Positions 55,321 through 64,000 of a stretch of DNA of 64,000 bases are shown here, one piece after another. The translations under genes were made by a program, and so were the position numbers. The notes beneath the pieces were generated by a model. The model did not search any database and was not told the origin of the DNA. It saw only the letters and a list, made by a program, of their open reading frames with translations. Source of the DNA: Dawidia soli (GTDB lineage: Bacteria; Bacteroidota; Bacteroidia; Cytophagales; Cyclobacteriaceae); assembly GCF_018598185.1 (NCBI RefSeq), contig NZ_JAHESC010000036.1:17086-81085 (forward strand), in the 5' to 3' direction. Positions within the stretch are counted from its first letter, which is position 1; every line of letters begins with the position of its first letter.

Positions 55321-57954
55321 ATGAAGAAATGGCTGATCCGGAGGGTGAACAAGGCATTGTATACTTGTCTCTTGTTATTCCCTGCGCTCATGGGCACAGA
55401 CTGTACGGATAAAAAAGAAGACGTAACGCTTCCCTTCCTGGACACGGCGCTGAGCATCGATCAACGGGTTGACGACCTGGTGGCGCGCATGACGTTGGCG
55501 GAGAAGATCGGCCAGATGGTGCACGATGCGCCGGCGATCGAACGTCTCCATATACCACGGTATAATTGGTGGTCGGAAGGATTGCACGGCGTGGCCCGCG
55601 CGGGGCTCGCCACGGTGTTTCCGCAAGCCATCGGCCTGGGGGCCACGTGGGACCCCGCGCTGATGCATGCGGTGTCCACGGCCATTGCCGACGAAGCCCG
55701 CGCCAAACACCACCATTTCGCACGAAGGGATAAACGGTTCATTTACCAGGGCCTTACGTTGTGGTCGCCGAACATCAACATCTTCCGCGATCCGCGCTGG
55801 GGCCGCGGCCAGGAGACCTATGGCGAAGATCCCTTTCTCACGGGGACGTTAGCGGTTGAATTCATCCGGGGCTTGCAGGGCGACGATCCTCATTATCTGA
55901 AAACCGTTGCCACGGTAAAGCACTTTGCCGTACACAGCGGACCGGAGCCCGAACGCCATACGTTCAATGCTACGACCCACGAGCGCGACCTGCGCGAAAT
56001 GTATCTCCCCCATTTCGAAATGACCGTCAGGCTCGGCAAACCTTACTCCGTCATGTGCGCGTACAACCGGTATAACGGCGAACCTTGCTGCGGAAGCCCG
56101 GGCCTGCTGAACGATATTCTGCGAAAGGAATGGGGCTTCGAGGGGTACGTTGTTTCCGATTGTGAGGCGATCACCGACATCTACAAGCACCATAAGTTTG
56201 TGGCGGGACCCGAAGAAGCAGCCAGTGTAGCCGTCCGGGCGGGAACGGACCTGGAATGCGGGAGCGTCTACACGAATCTCAAAGAAGCCGTCAACCGGAA
56301 GCTCATCGACGAGGAAGCTATAAACACGGCGGTAAAGAGACTTTTTAAAGCACGGTTCAAACTGGGCATGTTCGATCCTATCGAAAACGTAAACTATGCG
56401 CAGACACCCTATTCCGTCGTCGATAGCAAAGAACACCGGGCGTTGGCGCTGGAGGCTGCCCGGAAGTCGATCGTGCTGTTAAAGAATGAAAACAATCTCC
56501 TTCCGCTAAAAAAAGATGCCGGTACGATCGCGGTCATCGGTCCCAACGCGGATCAGTGGCTCATGCTTCTCGGCAACTATAATGGCGTACCCTCCCGGGC
56601 CATTACACCGCTGCAGGGCATCCGGGAAAAGGTTACACCACACACCCGGGTGCTGTTTGCGCAAGGATCTGAATTAGCAGACGGTATGCCGATGTTCTAC
56701 ACGATCCCGGCGGACATGCTCTCTACCGGTGAAAACACACCGGGACTAACCGCTGCATACTATAACAACATCACGCTGACGGGCCAGCCGCTGTACACCG
56801 CCGTAAGTCCGACACTGGATGCCAACTGGTCGGACAAGGCCCCGCGCGAAGACATGGATGACGACAATTTCAGCGTGCGGTGGCAGGGCGAGATCAAACC
56901 GCAGCATTCGGGTACGTACCGGTTAGGCTTTATCTCGACGTGCAATACCCGGCTATATATCGACGACAGCCTGGTCGCGAAAACCGTGTATCATTTCCGC
57001 GACGAATACGGCGATCCCCGCCTGCGGAAAACCACGCCGATGCGACTCGAGGCGGGCCGGAAGTATAAAGTTGTGGTCGAGGCCATTGAAACATTTGCCG
57101 ACGCCCAGGTCCAGCTGGTCTGGGCCGCGCCGAAACCAGACCTTCTGCGCGACGCCATAGCGATCGCCCGCCAGGCCGATGTGGTCGTGCTGTGCATGGG
57201 TCTGACCGCCCGTATGGAGGGCGAAGAGATGGACGTGCAGATCGCGGGATTCCGCGGCGGCGACAGGACGCGCATCGACCTGCCGGAGACACAGCAAAGG
57301 CTCATCAGGAACATGCACGCGTTGGGTAAACCCGTCGTGCTGGTCTTACTGAACGGCAGCGCGTTGGCGGTGAACTGGGAGAACGATCACCTGCCCGCGA
57401 TCGTCGAAGCGTGGTATCCGGGCCAGGCGGCCGGGCAGGCCATCGCCGATGTACTGTTTGGCGACTACAATCCCGCCGGCAGGCTGCCGGTAACGTTTTA
57501 CCGATCGGCAGACGACCTGCCCCGCTTTGACGACTATACTATATCCAACCAAACATACCGCTACTTCCAGGGAAAACCGCTATATTCTTTCGGACATGGA
57601 TTGAGCTACTCGTCGTTCGTGTATGCGGACCTGCAGGCAACACGCAAAACCGGCACGGACAGCCTGGCGCTTTCAGCGCGTTTGCAAAACACCGGAAAAT
57701 TCGACGGCGACGAGGTGGTCCAGGTATATGCTTCGTCGCCCCAGGTCGCGGGTACGATCCGGCATCCGATCCGTTCGTTGATCTCATACACGAGGATCCA
57801 CCTGAAAGCCGGTGAAACGCGGGAGATCCGGCTGACGGCGAAGATCCCGCCGGGCATCTCCGGCCAGCTGGAGGTGAGCGTCGGTGGCGGCCAGCCCGAT
57901 ACCGGCGTACCGACGACGTCTAATGTCCTGAAAACGTTATTACCTATACCCTAA
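55321..57954 (+). CDS. GH3 beta-glycosidase lipoprotein with PA14 insert (beta-xylosidase type)
   Basis: 877 residues from the ATG at 55321 ([20 protein letters not shown]); upstream codons from 55285 precede this signal. The signal ends before a Cys (MGTDC), so it is likely lipid-anchored. Residues about 50-360 are the GH3 barrel, with [10 protein letters not shown] and the nucleophile Asp in [10 protein letters not shown] (about residue 280). The second GH3 domain is split by a PA14 insert at about 475-605 ([32 protein letters not shown]). The C-terminus is Fn3-like. Related enzymes cut beta-xylosides or beta-glucosides. First gene of the operon. Confidence 0.9.
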   Translation: MKKWLIRRVNKALYTCLLLFPALMGTDCTDKKEDVTLPFLDTALSIDQRVDDLVARMTLAEKIGQMVHDAPAIERLHIPRYNWWSEGLHGVARAGLATVFPQAIGLGATWDPALMHAVSTAIADEARAKHHHFARRDKRFIYQGLTLWSPNINIFRDPRWGRGQETYGEDPFLTGTLAVEFIRGLQGDDPHYLKTVATVKHFAVHSGPEPERHTFNATTHERDLREMYLPHFEMTVRLGKPYSVMCAYNRYNGEPCCGSPGLLNDILRKEWGFEGYVVSDCEAITDIYKHHKFVAGPEEAASVAVRAGTDLECGSVYTNLKEAVNRKLIDEEAINTAVKRLFKARFKLGMFDPIENVNYAQTPYSVVDSKEHRALALEAARKSIVLLKNENNLLPLKKDAGTIAVIGPNADQWLMLLGNYNGVPSRAITPLQGIREKVTPHTRVLFAQGSELADGMPMFYTIPADMLSTGENTPGLTAAYYNNITLTGQPLYTAVSPTLDANWSDKAPREDMDDDNFSVRWQGEIKPQHSGTYRLGFISTCNTRLYIDDSLVAKTVYHFRDEYGDPRLRKTTPMRLEAGRKYKVVVEAIETFADAQVQLVWAAPKPDLLRDAIAIARQADVVVLCMGLTARMEGEEMDVQIAGFRGGDRTRIDLPETQQRLIRNMHALGKPVVLVLLNGSALAVNWENDHLPAIVEAWYPGQAAGQAIADVLFGDYNPAGRLPVTFYRSADDLPRFDDYTISNQTYRYFQGKPLYSFGHGLSYSSFVYADLQATRKTGTDSLALSARLQNTGKFDGDEVVQVYASSPQVAGTIRHPIRSLISYTRIHLKAGETREIRLTAKIPPGISGQLEVSVGGGQPDTGVPTTSNVLKTLLPIP

Positions 57955-57965
57955 ACGCCTATACC

Positions 57966-58802
57966 ATGAAACTCTATAAAACACCCCGGGGAATTATCAT
58001 CGAGCACCAGCACGATCATTTTTTATCGAACGAAACGGACTGGAACAAATTCATCAATCGCCCCGGGCTTCATGCGAAGATCCTGGCCGAGCTTGCGCAG
58101 CTCAAGGCGGAGCCAACGCTCGCCGCGCGTTGCCAGACCAGTGCCCTGGCTCCCGTAGAGGACCAGGAAGTGTGGGCGTCGGGCGTTACCTACCTGCGAA
58201 GCCGCGAAGCCCGCATGGAGGAATCAAAAGACGCGGGCGGCGGCGACTTCTACGCCAGAGTATACGAAGCCGACCGGCCCGAGCTTTTTTTTAAAGCGCC
58301 GGCGTATCGCACGGTGGGTCCGCGCCAGGCGGTGCGCATTCGAAAAGATTCGCGGTGGAATGTTCCGGAGCCCGAGCTTACCCTGTTCGTCTGTACGGCC
58401 GGAAGCATCGAAGGTTATACCGTGGGCAACGATATGTCTTCCCGGGACATCGAAGGAGAAAATCCGCTTTACCTGCCGCAGGCGAAGTCGTACGACGGCG
58501 CCACGGCCCTCGGGCCCTGTCTGTTCGTACCCGAAAGACCGATCGCGGCGGACACAACGATTAGTATCGTTATACAGCGTCAGGGGAAAACTGTTTTCTC
58601 CAACGAGATCTCGATCGACCGGATGAAACGAAAACATACGGAGCTGGTGGAATACCTGTTCCGCGAGGTCAGCTTTCCGTATGGTACATTTTTAATGACC
58701 GGTACGGGGATCGTTCCGCCGGATGATTTTACGCTGCAGGCGAACGATGTGATCCGGATCACGATCGACGGCATCGGTACACTCGAAAACACCGTCGCCT
58801 GA
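57966..58802 (+). CDS. FAH-family dehydratase, probable 2-keto-3-deoxypentonate dehydratase
   Basis: 278 residues of the fumarylacetoacetate hydrolase family: [81 protein letters not shown]. Enzymes with this architecture convert 2-keto-3-deoxy-D-arabinonate/xylonate to 2-oxoglutarate semialdehyde. The operon context (aldehyde dehydrogenase and pentonate dehydratase next) supports that reaction. 11 bp after the GH3 gene. Confidence 0.85.
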   Translation: MKLYKTPRGIIIEHQHDHFLSNETDWNKFINRPGLHAKILAELAQLKAEPTLAARCQTSALAPVEDQEVWASGVTYLRSREARMEESKDAGGGDFYARVYEADRPELFFKAPAYRTVGPRQAVRIRKDSRWNVPEPELTLFVCTAGSIEGYTVGNDMSSRDIEGENPLYLPQAKSYDGATALGPCLFVPERPIAADTTISIVIQRQGKTVFSNEISIDRMKRKHTELVEYLFREVSFPYGTFLMTGTGIVPPDDFTLQANDVIRITIDGIGTLENTVA

Positions 58803-58813
58803 CGGTCCCGCCT

Positions 58814-60415
58814 ATGACACCCATCGAAGGAAATCAACTGATCGGCTCGGAACAAAGCGCAAAAGGCGCCGAGTTCTTTCAATCGTACAATCCCGCCACG
58901 GGCACACCGTTGCCTTTCCATTTCGCAACGGCCACGGCCGGCGAAGTATCCCTGGCGTGCGCGAAAGCGGCTGAGGCTTTTCAGCACTACCGCCGGCTAT
59001 CGGGAACAGAAAGGGCATCGTTCCTGGAAGCGATCGCGGACGAGCTAAAAACGCTGGGCGATCATCTGATCGGGATCTGCATGCAAGAGACAGCGCTGCC
59101 GAAACCGCGGATCGAAGGCGAGCGCGACCGTACAGTCAATCAGTTGCGCATGTTTGCCGACCTGCTGCGCGAAGGCTCCTGGGTGGATGCGCGGATCGAC
59201 ACCGCGAACCCCGCGCGTATACCGTTACCCAAACCGGACCTGCGCTATATGCTCATGGCCCTGGGGCCGGTGGCTGTTTTTGGCGCCAGTAATTTTCCGC
59301 TGGCATTTTCGGTTGCCGGGGGCGATACGGCCTCGGCGCTGGCGGCCGGATGCCCGGTTGTCGTCAAAGCGCATGAAGCGCATCCGGCCACATCGGAGCT
59401 GGTGGGAAGGGCCATTCAGCGGGCCGCCCGGACCACGCAGATGCCCGAAGGTGTATTCTCACTCCTGCAGGGTGACGGACGTATAGTAGGCATTCCGTTG
59501 GTAACCGATCACCATATTACGGCGGTCGGGTTCACCGGATCTTTTGCCGCGGGAAAGGCGCTGTTCGATGCCGCCGTGCGACGCGACAAACCCATTCCCG
59601 TCTATGCGGAAATGGGCAGCACCAACCCGGTATTTGTCCTGCCGGAAGCGATGCAGGCCCATATGCAGACGATCGCGCAGGGATTCGCGGCCTCCGTCAC
59701 ACTCGGCACGGGACAGTTCTGTACCAACCCGGGGTTATTGATCCACGCGGAAAGTATCTCGACGCCGGCGTTTGAGCAGCACCTCCGGGCGGCGTTTGAA
59801 ACGACCTCGGGCGGTCCGATGCTGACAAAGAACATGCTCCTCGCCTATTCAACCGGAATTGACAGGCATGCCGCACAACCCCCTGTCGACGTGCTCGCCC
59901 GGGGAAAACAAAACGAGGCCACCCGCTGCGCAAGCCCCGTGCTCTTCAAGACCACCGGCGCGGCATTCACCGCGCATCCGGCGCTGGCGGACGCAGTATT
60001 CGGCCCTGCCAGCATGGTCGTTACCACGACGTCAAAAAATGAGATGCTGACGATCGCCCGGAACCTGACGGGACACCTTACCGCGACGGTGCACGGCACC
60101 GATCATGACCTGGCGGCATACCGGGACTTGCTGGAGATCCTGGAGCAACGCGTGGGCCGCCTGGTGATCAACGGATTTCCCACCGGCGTGGAAGTCTGCC
60201 ACGCGATGATGCACGGCGGCCCCTATCCCGCCACCACCGATGGAAGAAGTACTTCGGTGGGAACGGCGGCCATCCTTCGGTTCACGCGGGCGGTGTGCTA
60301 TCAGCAGATGCCGCAGGCGTTATTGCCGGCCGCGCTGCAGAACGAAAATCCGCTGGGGATCTGGCGCCTCGTCAACGGTCATCGCACAAAGGAAATAATC
60401 CCCGTAAAAAACTAA
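58814..60415 (+). CDS. 2-oxoglutarate semialdehyde dehydrogenase
   Basis: 533 residues of the aldehyde dehydrogenase superfamily. Active-site features are the Asn in FGASNFPLAFS, the cofactor-loop GFTGSFAAGKALFD, the Glu in VYAEMGSTNPVF and the catalytic Cys in GTGQFCTNPGLL. The length and GQFCTNPG motif match the ketoglutarate-semialdehyde subgroup. It makes 2-oxoglutarate from the semialdehyde produced by the preceding enzyme. Cytoplasmic. 11 bp after the FAH gene. Confidence 0.9.
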   Translation: MTPIEGNQLIGSEQSAKGAEFFQSYNPATGTPLPFHFATATAGEVSLACAKAAEAFQHYRRLSGTERASFLEAIADELKTLGDHLIGICMQETALPKPRIEGERDRTVNQLRMFADLLREGSWVDARIDTANPARIPLPKPDLRYMLMALGPVAVFGASNFPLAFSVAGGDTASALAAGCPVVVKAHEAHPATSELVGRAIQRAARTTQMPEGVFSLLQGDGRIVGIPLVTDHHITAVGFTGSFAAGKALFDAAVRRDKPIPVYAEMGSTNPVFVLPEAMQAHMQTIAQGFAASVTLGTGQFCTNPGLLIHAESISTPAFEQHLRAAFETTSGGPMLTKNMLLAYSTGIDRHAAQPPVDVLARGKQNEATRCASPVLFKTTGAAFTAHPALADAVFGPASMVVTTTSKNEMLTIARNLTGHLTATVHGTDHDLAAYRDLLEILEQRVGRLVINGFPTGVEVCHAMMHGGPYPATTDGRSTSVGTAAILRFTRAVCYQQMPQALLPAALQNENPLGIWRLVNGHRTKEIIPVKN

Positions 60416-60425
60416 GCACAAGGAT

Positions 60426-62138
60426 ATGAGCTACAGAAGTTCGGAATGGTTCGGGAAGAAGGACAAAATGGGATTCATCTACAGAAGCTGGATGAAGAAC
60501 CAGGGCATCCCCGAAGATCTGTTCGATGGCCGCCCGGTCATCGGCATTTGCAATACCTGGTCGGAGCTGACGCCGTGTAACGCGCACTTGCGGGATATTG
60601 CCGAGTGGGTAAAGCGCGGCGTGTACGAAGCCGGCGGGTTTCCGCTGGAGTTCCCCATCATGTCGCTCGGAGAAACGCTGCTGAAGCCTACGGCGATGTT
60701 GTTCCGGAACCTGGCCAGCATGGATGCCGAGGAGTCTATCCGCGGCAACCCGCTGGACGGAATTGTGTTACTCACCGGATGTGACAAAACCACGCCGTCG
60801 ACCCTGATGGGCGCGGCCAGCGTGGACCTGCCAACGCTGGTGGTACCCGGCGGGCCGATGCTCAACGGCAAATACCAGGGCCGGGATATAGGCTCGGGTA
60901 CGGCGGTGTGGCAACTGACGGACGAGCTCAAGGTCGGTAAAATATCGTACGACGAATACGCGCATGCCGAGAGCTGTATGTCGCGTAGTCCCGGACACTG
61001 CATGACCATGGGCACCGCGTCTACCATGGCGTGCATGGCCGAATCGCTCGGCATGACACTGCCCGGCGGCGCGGCCATACCCGCGGTCGATTCGCGCCGG
61101 AAAGTATTGGCGCAACTCTCCGGCCGGCGGATCGTGCAGATGGTTCGGGAAGACCTGAAGATGTCGAAGATCCTGACGCGCGAAGCCTTTGAGAACGCCA
61201 TCATGGTCAACGCCGCCATCGGCGGTTCCTCTAATTTTATTATTCACCTCACGGCCATTGCCGGCCGCATCGGCGTGGCCTTGAACCTGGAGGACTTCGA
61301 CACGGTCGGCAGTAAAGTCCCCTTGCTGCTCAACCTGATGCCATCCGGCAAATTCCTGATGGAAGACTTCTATTATGCGGGAGGCTTGCCCGTTATACTT
61401 CAGGAATTACAGTCCGTTCTCCACCTGGACGCCCTGACGGTGAACGGCAAGACACACCGGGAAAATATAGCGGAGCGCGTGGTATGTCATAACACGCAGG
61501 TGATCGCGGAATACGACAATCCGATCATCCGGGAGGCAGGCATCGTGGTGCTGAAAGGCAACCTGGCCTTGAACGGCGCCGTCATAAAACCGTCGGCGGC
61601 TACACCGGCGCTGATGAAACACAGGGGCCGGGCGGTGGTCTTTGAAAATATAGAGGACTATCATCATCGGATCGACGACCCCGATCTCGACATCGACGAA
61701 AGCTGTGTCATGGTTTTAAAAAGCGTTGGGCCGGTAGGCTACCCGGGCATGCCGGAAGTCGGCAACATGGTGCTGCCCAAGAAGCTCCTCGACAAAGGCA
61801 TTACCGACATGGTGCGGATCTCCGACGGGCGGATGAGCGGCACTGCCTACGGTACGGTGGTGTTGCACGTATCGCCCGAGTCGGCCATCGGCGGCAACCT
61901 GGCGCTGGTGGAAAATGGCGACCTGGTGGAGCTGGATGTCGAAGCAAAGAAGATCCACCTGGATGTTTCCGAGGAAGAGCTTTCACGGCGCAGAGCACAC
62001 TGGAAACGATCGGCGCCGGCGGCCACGCGCGGGTATGTCAATCTCTATGTCAATCATGTGCAACAGGCTGACAAAGGCGCGGACCTCGATTTCCTGGTGG
62101 GGAAATCCGGTTCGCGTGTTCTGCGGGATTCTCATTAG
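60426..62138 (+). CDS. IlvD/Edd-family pentonate (arabinonate/xylonate) dehydratase
   Basis: 570 residues, full family length. Three Fe-S cysteines are visible: GICNTWSELTPC, LLTGCDKTTPS and SPGHCMTMGTAST. The N-terminus WFGKKDKMGFIYRSWMKNQG is that of sugar-acid dehydratases rather than branched-chain IlvD. It removes water from L-arabinonate or D-xylonate (exact sugar not decided by sequence) to give 2-keto-3-deoxypentonate for the FAH enzyme. 10 bp after the dehydrogenase gene. Confidence 0.9.
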   Translation: MSYRSSEWFGKKDKMGFIYRSWMKNQGIPEDLFDGRPVIGICNTWSELTPCNAHLRDIAEWVKRGVYEAGGFPLEFPIMSLGETLLKPTAMLFRNLASMDAEESIRGNPLDGIVLLTGCDKTTPSTLMGAASVDLPTLVVPGGPMLNGKYQGRDIGSGTAVWQLTDELKVGKISYDEYAHAESCMSRSPGHCMTMGTASTMACMAESLGMTLPGGAAIPAVDSRRKVLAQLSGRRIVQMVREDLKMSKILTREAFENAIMVNAAIGGSSNFIIHLTAIAGRIGVALNLEDFDTVGSKVPLLLNLMPSGKFLMEDFYYAGGLPVILQELQSVLHLDALTVNGKTHRENIAERVVCHNTQVIAEYDNPIIREAGIVVLKGNLALNGAVIKPSAATPALMKHRGRAVVFENIEDYHHRIDDPDLDIDESCVMVLKSVGPVGYPGMPEVGNMVLPKKLLDKGITDMVRISDGRMSGTAYGTVVLHVSPESAIGGNLALVENGDLVELDVEAKKIHLDVSEEELSRRRAHWKRSAPAATRGYVNLYVNHVQQADKGADLDFLVGKSGSRVLRDSH

Positions 62139-62153
62139 CGGCAAGCTCCGGTC

Positions 62154-63467
62154 ATGACATTATTTATTCTGATCGCCTGCGTCGGCTGCCTGGTCTTGCT
62201 GATCACCTGGGCAAAGATCAACCCCTTCCTGGCGTTCCTCGGGGTATCGATACTTTCGGGGCTTTGGTTGGGAATGCCGCTGGAAAACATTTCAAAAGCT
62301 GTCACCAAGGGCATCGGCGATACGCTGGGGTCGCTGGCGATCGTCATCGTACTGGGCGCCATGCTGGGCAAGCTCGTGGCCGAAAGCGGCGCTGCGCAGC
62401 GCATTGCCGGCGTGATGCAACAGGTATTCGGAACGCGGTACCTGGTGTGGGCGATGACCTTCACCGGGTTTGCGGTCGGGATCCCGCTTTATTATAATGT
62501 TGGCTTCGTACTGCTGGTGCCGATCATCTTCTCCGTGGCATACCGGTACAACCTGCCCCTGGTATACATCGGTCTGCCGATGCTCGCGTCGCTTTCCGTC
62601 ATGCACGGCTTTCTTCCCCCGCATCCTTCGCCGATCGCCCTGGTCATGCAATTCGATGCCGATATGGCCACCACGTTTGGCTATGGGATGATCATCGCCA
62701 TCCCGGCCATCGTCGTGGCTGGTCCGTTGTTTGCGCAGTCCCTGAAACGCATGCCATCGGCCACGTCGGTCGTCGACCTTTGCCCGGACAAGCATGAAGA
62801 CGATCTCCCGGGCGTGCTCAACAGTTTCGCATCGTCGCTGCTGCCGGTCATTGTCATCGGCGTCACCACCCTGCTCGAAAAGTTCTGGATCACGTCCGGC
62901 CCTGCGCAGCGGATGCTGTCGTTCCTGGCCGAACCAAACGTGGCCATGTCGCTGACCCTGGTCATCAGCACCTGCACGCTGGGACTATACACGGGCAAAA
63001 AGCTGTCGCACATCATGGCGATCTATACCGATGCGGTCAAGGACATCGCCATGATCCTGCTCATCATCGGCAGCGCGGGCATCCTGAAACAGATCTTTAT
63101 CGACAGCGGCGTAAGCAACGACCTGGCCACGGGTCTTAAAAGCTGGCCCCTGCCGCCGCTCCTCCTGGCCTGGCTGGTAACGGCGGGCCTGCGGCTGGCC
63201 CTCGGTTCGGCGACGATCGCCGGTCTGACGGCGGCGGGGATCATTTCTCCGCTCGTGCAGCAGACGGGGATCGATCCCAACCTGATGGTCCTTGCCATCG
63301 GCGCGGGAAGCCTCTTCTGCTCGCACGTGAACGACACGGCGTTCTGGCTGTTCAAAGAGTATTTCGGCCTGACCATACAGGACACGCTCCGCTCCTGGAC
63401 GCTGATGGAATCGCTGGTATCGGTGCTTGGGCTGCTGGGTGTTCTGTGCATCGACTACCTGCTCTGA
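62154..63467 (+). CDS. GntP-family sugar-acid permease
   Basis: 437 residues, about twelve membrane helices. Typical GntP features: INPFLAFLGVSILSGLWLGM, GIGDTLGSLAIVIVLGAMLG, PIALVMQFDADMATTFGYG, SLFCSHVNDTAFWLFKEYFG. It probably imports a pentonate or gluconate for the operon's enzymes by proton symport. Last gene of the operon, 15 bp after the dehydratase. Confidence 0.92.
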   Translation: MTLFILIACVGCLVLLITWAKINPFLAFLGVSILSGLWLGMPLENISKAVTKGIGDTLGSLAIVIVLGAMLGKLVAESGAAQRIAGVMQQVFGTRYLVWAMTFTGFAVGIPLYYNVGFVLLVPIIFSVAYRYNLPLVYIGLPMLASLSVMHGFLPPHPSPIALVMQFDADMATTFGYGMIIAIPAIVVAGPLFAQSLKRMPSATSVVDLCPDKHEDDLPGVLNSFASSLLPVIVIGVTTLLEKFWITSGPAQRMLSFLAEPNVAMSLTLVISTCTLGLYTGKKLSHIMAIYTDAVKDIAMILLIIGSAGILKQIFIDSGVSNDLATGLKSWPLPPLLLAWLVTAGLRLALGSATIAGLTAAGIISPLVQQTGIDPNLMVLAIGAGSLFCSHVNDTAFWLFKEYFGLTIQDTLRSWTLMESLVSVLGLLGVLCIDYLL

Positions 63468-63502
63468 GGATTGAACATCATTTTTCTATACCCTTACAAA
63501 AA

Positions 63503-63544
63503 ACAAGCGGAGTATACCAGGCTCACCCGGTATACTCCGCTTGT
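63503..63544. terminator. Strong terminator between convergent genes
   Basis: A 16-bp perfect stem (ACAAGCGGAGTATACC with its complement) and a ten-base loop. On the minus strand it is followed by TTTTT, so it ends the SusD gene; it may also stop the permease operon. Confidence 0.9.
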
Positions 63545-63586
63545 CGTATCATCGCGACGCGTCGGACCGATCGCGCAGGACAATGT

Positions 63587-63976
63587 TTATGGATTATCCC
63601 AAAATACCCGGGTAGTCAGATTGTCACCGCCGATCGCGATGGCAGCCGCCTGGTAGCTGGTTTCGTTCTCCGAGCTTTCGTCATCCGGGTATGCCATCCG
63701 CCGGACGAATCCACCACCGCTCAGCCCGCCGTTAGCCGGGTTAGGTGTCAGCGCCGGATATCCGCTTCTCCGGAAGTTGGCAAACGCCTCGGCGCCGTTC
63801 ACCACGTTTGCGATCCAGTATTGGGTATTGATCTGCTCCAGCGCGTCCGTTGTGTTAAAGGCAACATCGGGCTGTGCCAGGTACGCGTCCTGCTCTTCCG
63901 CGCTGATGGCAACGTCGGGCGTGTTGGGGTAAAGAGACCACTCGTCCATGCTGGCCCGAACGCCCTCCTCATAATA
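63587..63976 (-). CDS. RagB/SusD-family lipoprotein, C-terminal part only
   Basis: 130 codons of the C-terminal region of a SusD-like nutrient-binding protein: YYEEGVRASMDEWS, ALEQINTQYWIANVVNGAEAF, NFRRSGYPALTPN, VRRMAYPDDE, TRVFWDNP. These are the standard last motifs of the family. The 5' end is cut by the contig end; the in-frame stop at 63977-63979 lies at the junction with adapter-like sequence. SusD works with a TonB-dependent SusC, presumably encoded further right. Confidence 0.9.
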   Translation of the reverse strand, partial: YYEEGVRASMDEWSLYPNTPDVAISAEEQDAYLAQPDVAFNTTDALEQINTQYWIANVVNGAEAFANFRRSGYPALTPNPANGGLSGGGFVRRMAYPDDESSENETSYQAAAIAIGGDNLTTRVFWDNP

Positions 63977-63978
63977 TT

Positions 63979-64000
63979 ATTTCTCTTATACACATATGAC
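63979..64000. other. Nextera mosaic-end/adapter-like sequence at window end
   Basis: TCTCTTATACACAT (63982-63995) equals 14 consecutive bases of the Tn5 mosaic end and is followed, after one mismatch, by TGAC as in the Nextera read adapter. It interrupts the SusD frame. Most likely residual library sequence at a contig end, not genome. Confidence 0.75.

Overview
The window reads as a piece of a free-living Bacteroidota genome, most likely Cytophagales (Chryseolinea/Ohtaekwangia-like). Supporting signs are secreted proteins with the type B C-terminal sorting domain of the type IX secretion system (T9SS), a PorP/SprF outer-membrane protein, a RagB/SusD fragment, DUF6443/RHS proteins of the Bacteroidota type, and TAnnTTTG-type -7 promoter boxes. 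No rRNA, tRNA or CRISPR array was seen. The right end looks like a contig end: the last bases resemble a Nextera transposon mosaic end plus adapter.

Region 1 (1-17.3 kb) is surface and secretion biology. A minus-strand pair encodes a seven-repeat FG-GAP/Ig/PKD T9SS cargo protein and, 7 bp downstream, a giant FG-GAP plus SprB-like repeat adhesin that runs off the left edge (at least 2475 residues). Then come an outer-membrane beta-barrel protein, a DinB protein, an NnrS-like membrane protein, a YoaK/DUF1275 membrane protein, a propeller/PKD T9SS cargo and a PorP/SprF protein. A decayed copy of the DinB 3' end lies at 17.26 kb.

Region 2 (17.6-45.3 kb) is a large polymorphic-toxin (RHS) locus. 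It begins with a DUF6443 head protein that stops where such proteins normally continue into RHS repeats, then a 1119-residue RHS-like shell protein, a small secreted protein, and a 1839-residue protein in which plant-type leucine-rich repeats are joined to the RHS half and a variable C-terminal tip (DUF6973-like). Next follows about 16 kb of AT-rich DNA holding orphan RHS tips without starts (one with an HEEGH zinc-protease motif, one with a duplicated but frameshifted RHS core), intact and broken immunity-like genes (BamE-like lipoproteins, DUF4262, DUF4265, membrane proteins) and an inserted mobile/defence block: an XRE regulator with an Mrr-like nuclease, and two overlapping tyrosine recombinases, the second degenerate. 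An outer-membrane protein and an orphan CdiI-type immunity gene close the locus.

Region 3 (45.5-52.6 kb) looks like a small phage-like or plasmid-like islet. It has an XRE gene behind a toxin remnant, two related proteins of an unnamed lysine/glycine-rich-start family, a DUF5675 protein, a small holin-like protein, a DnaC-like ATPase, a winged-helix replication-type protein, an RteC-like protein, and a set of 11-bp iteron-like repeats. I regard this and the toxin-tip array as the best candidates for an undescribed system.

Region 4 (52.6-64 kb) is a sugar-acid locus. A minus-strand AraC regulator and FGGY (gluconate/xylulose-type) kinase diverge from a five-gene plus-strand operon: GH3 lipoprotein (beta-xylosidase type), FAH-family 2-keto-3-deoxypentonate dehydratase, 2-oxoglutarate-semialdehyde dehydrogenase, IlvD/Edd pentonate dehydratase and GntP permease. 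Together these give an almost complete Weimberg-type route from pentonate to 2-oxoglutarate. A convergent, truncated SusD gene ends the window.
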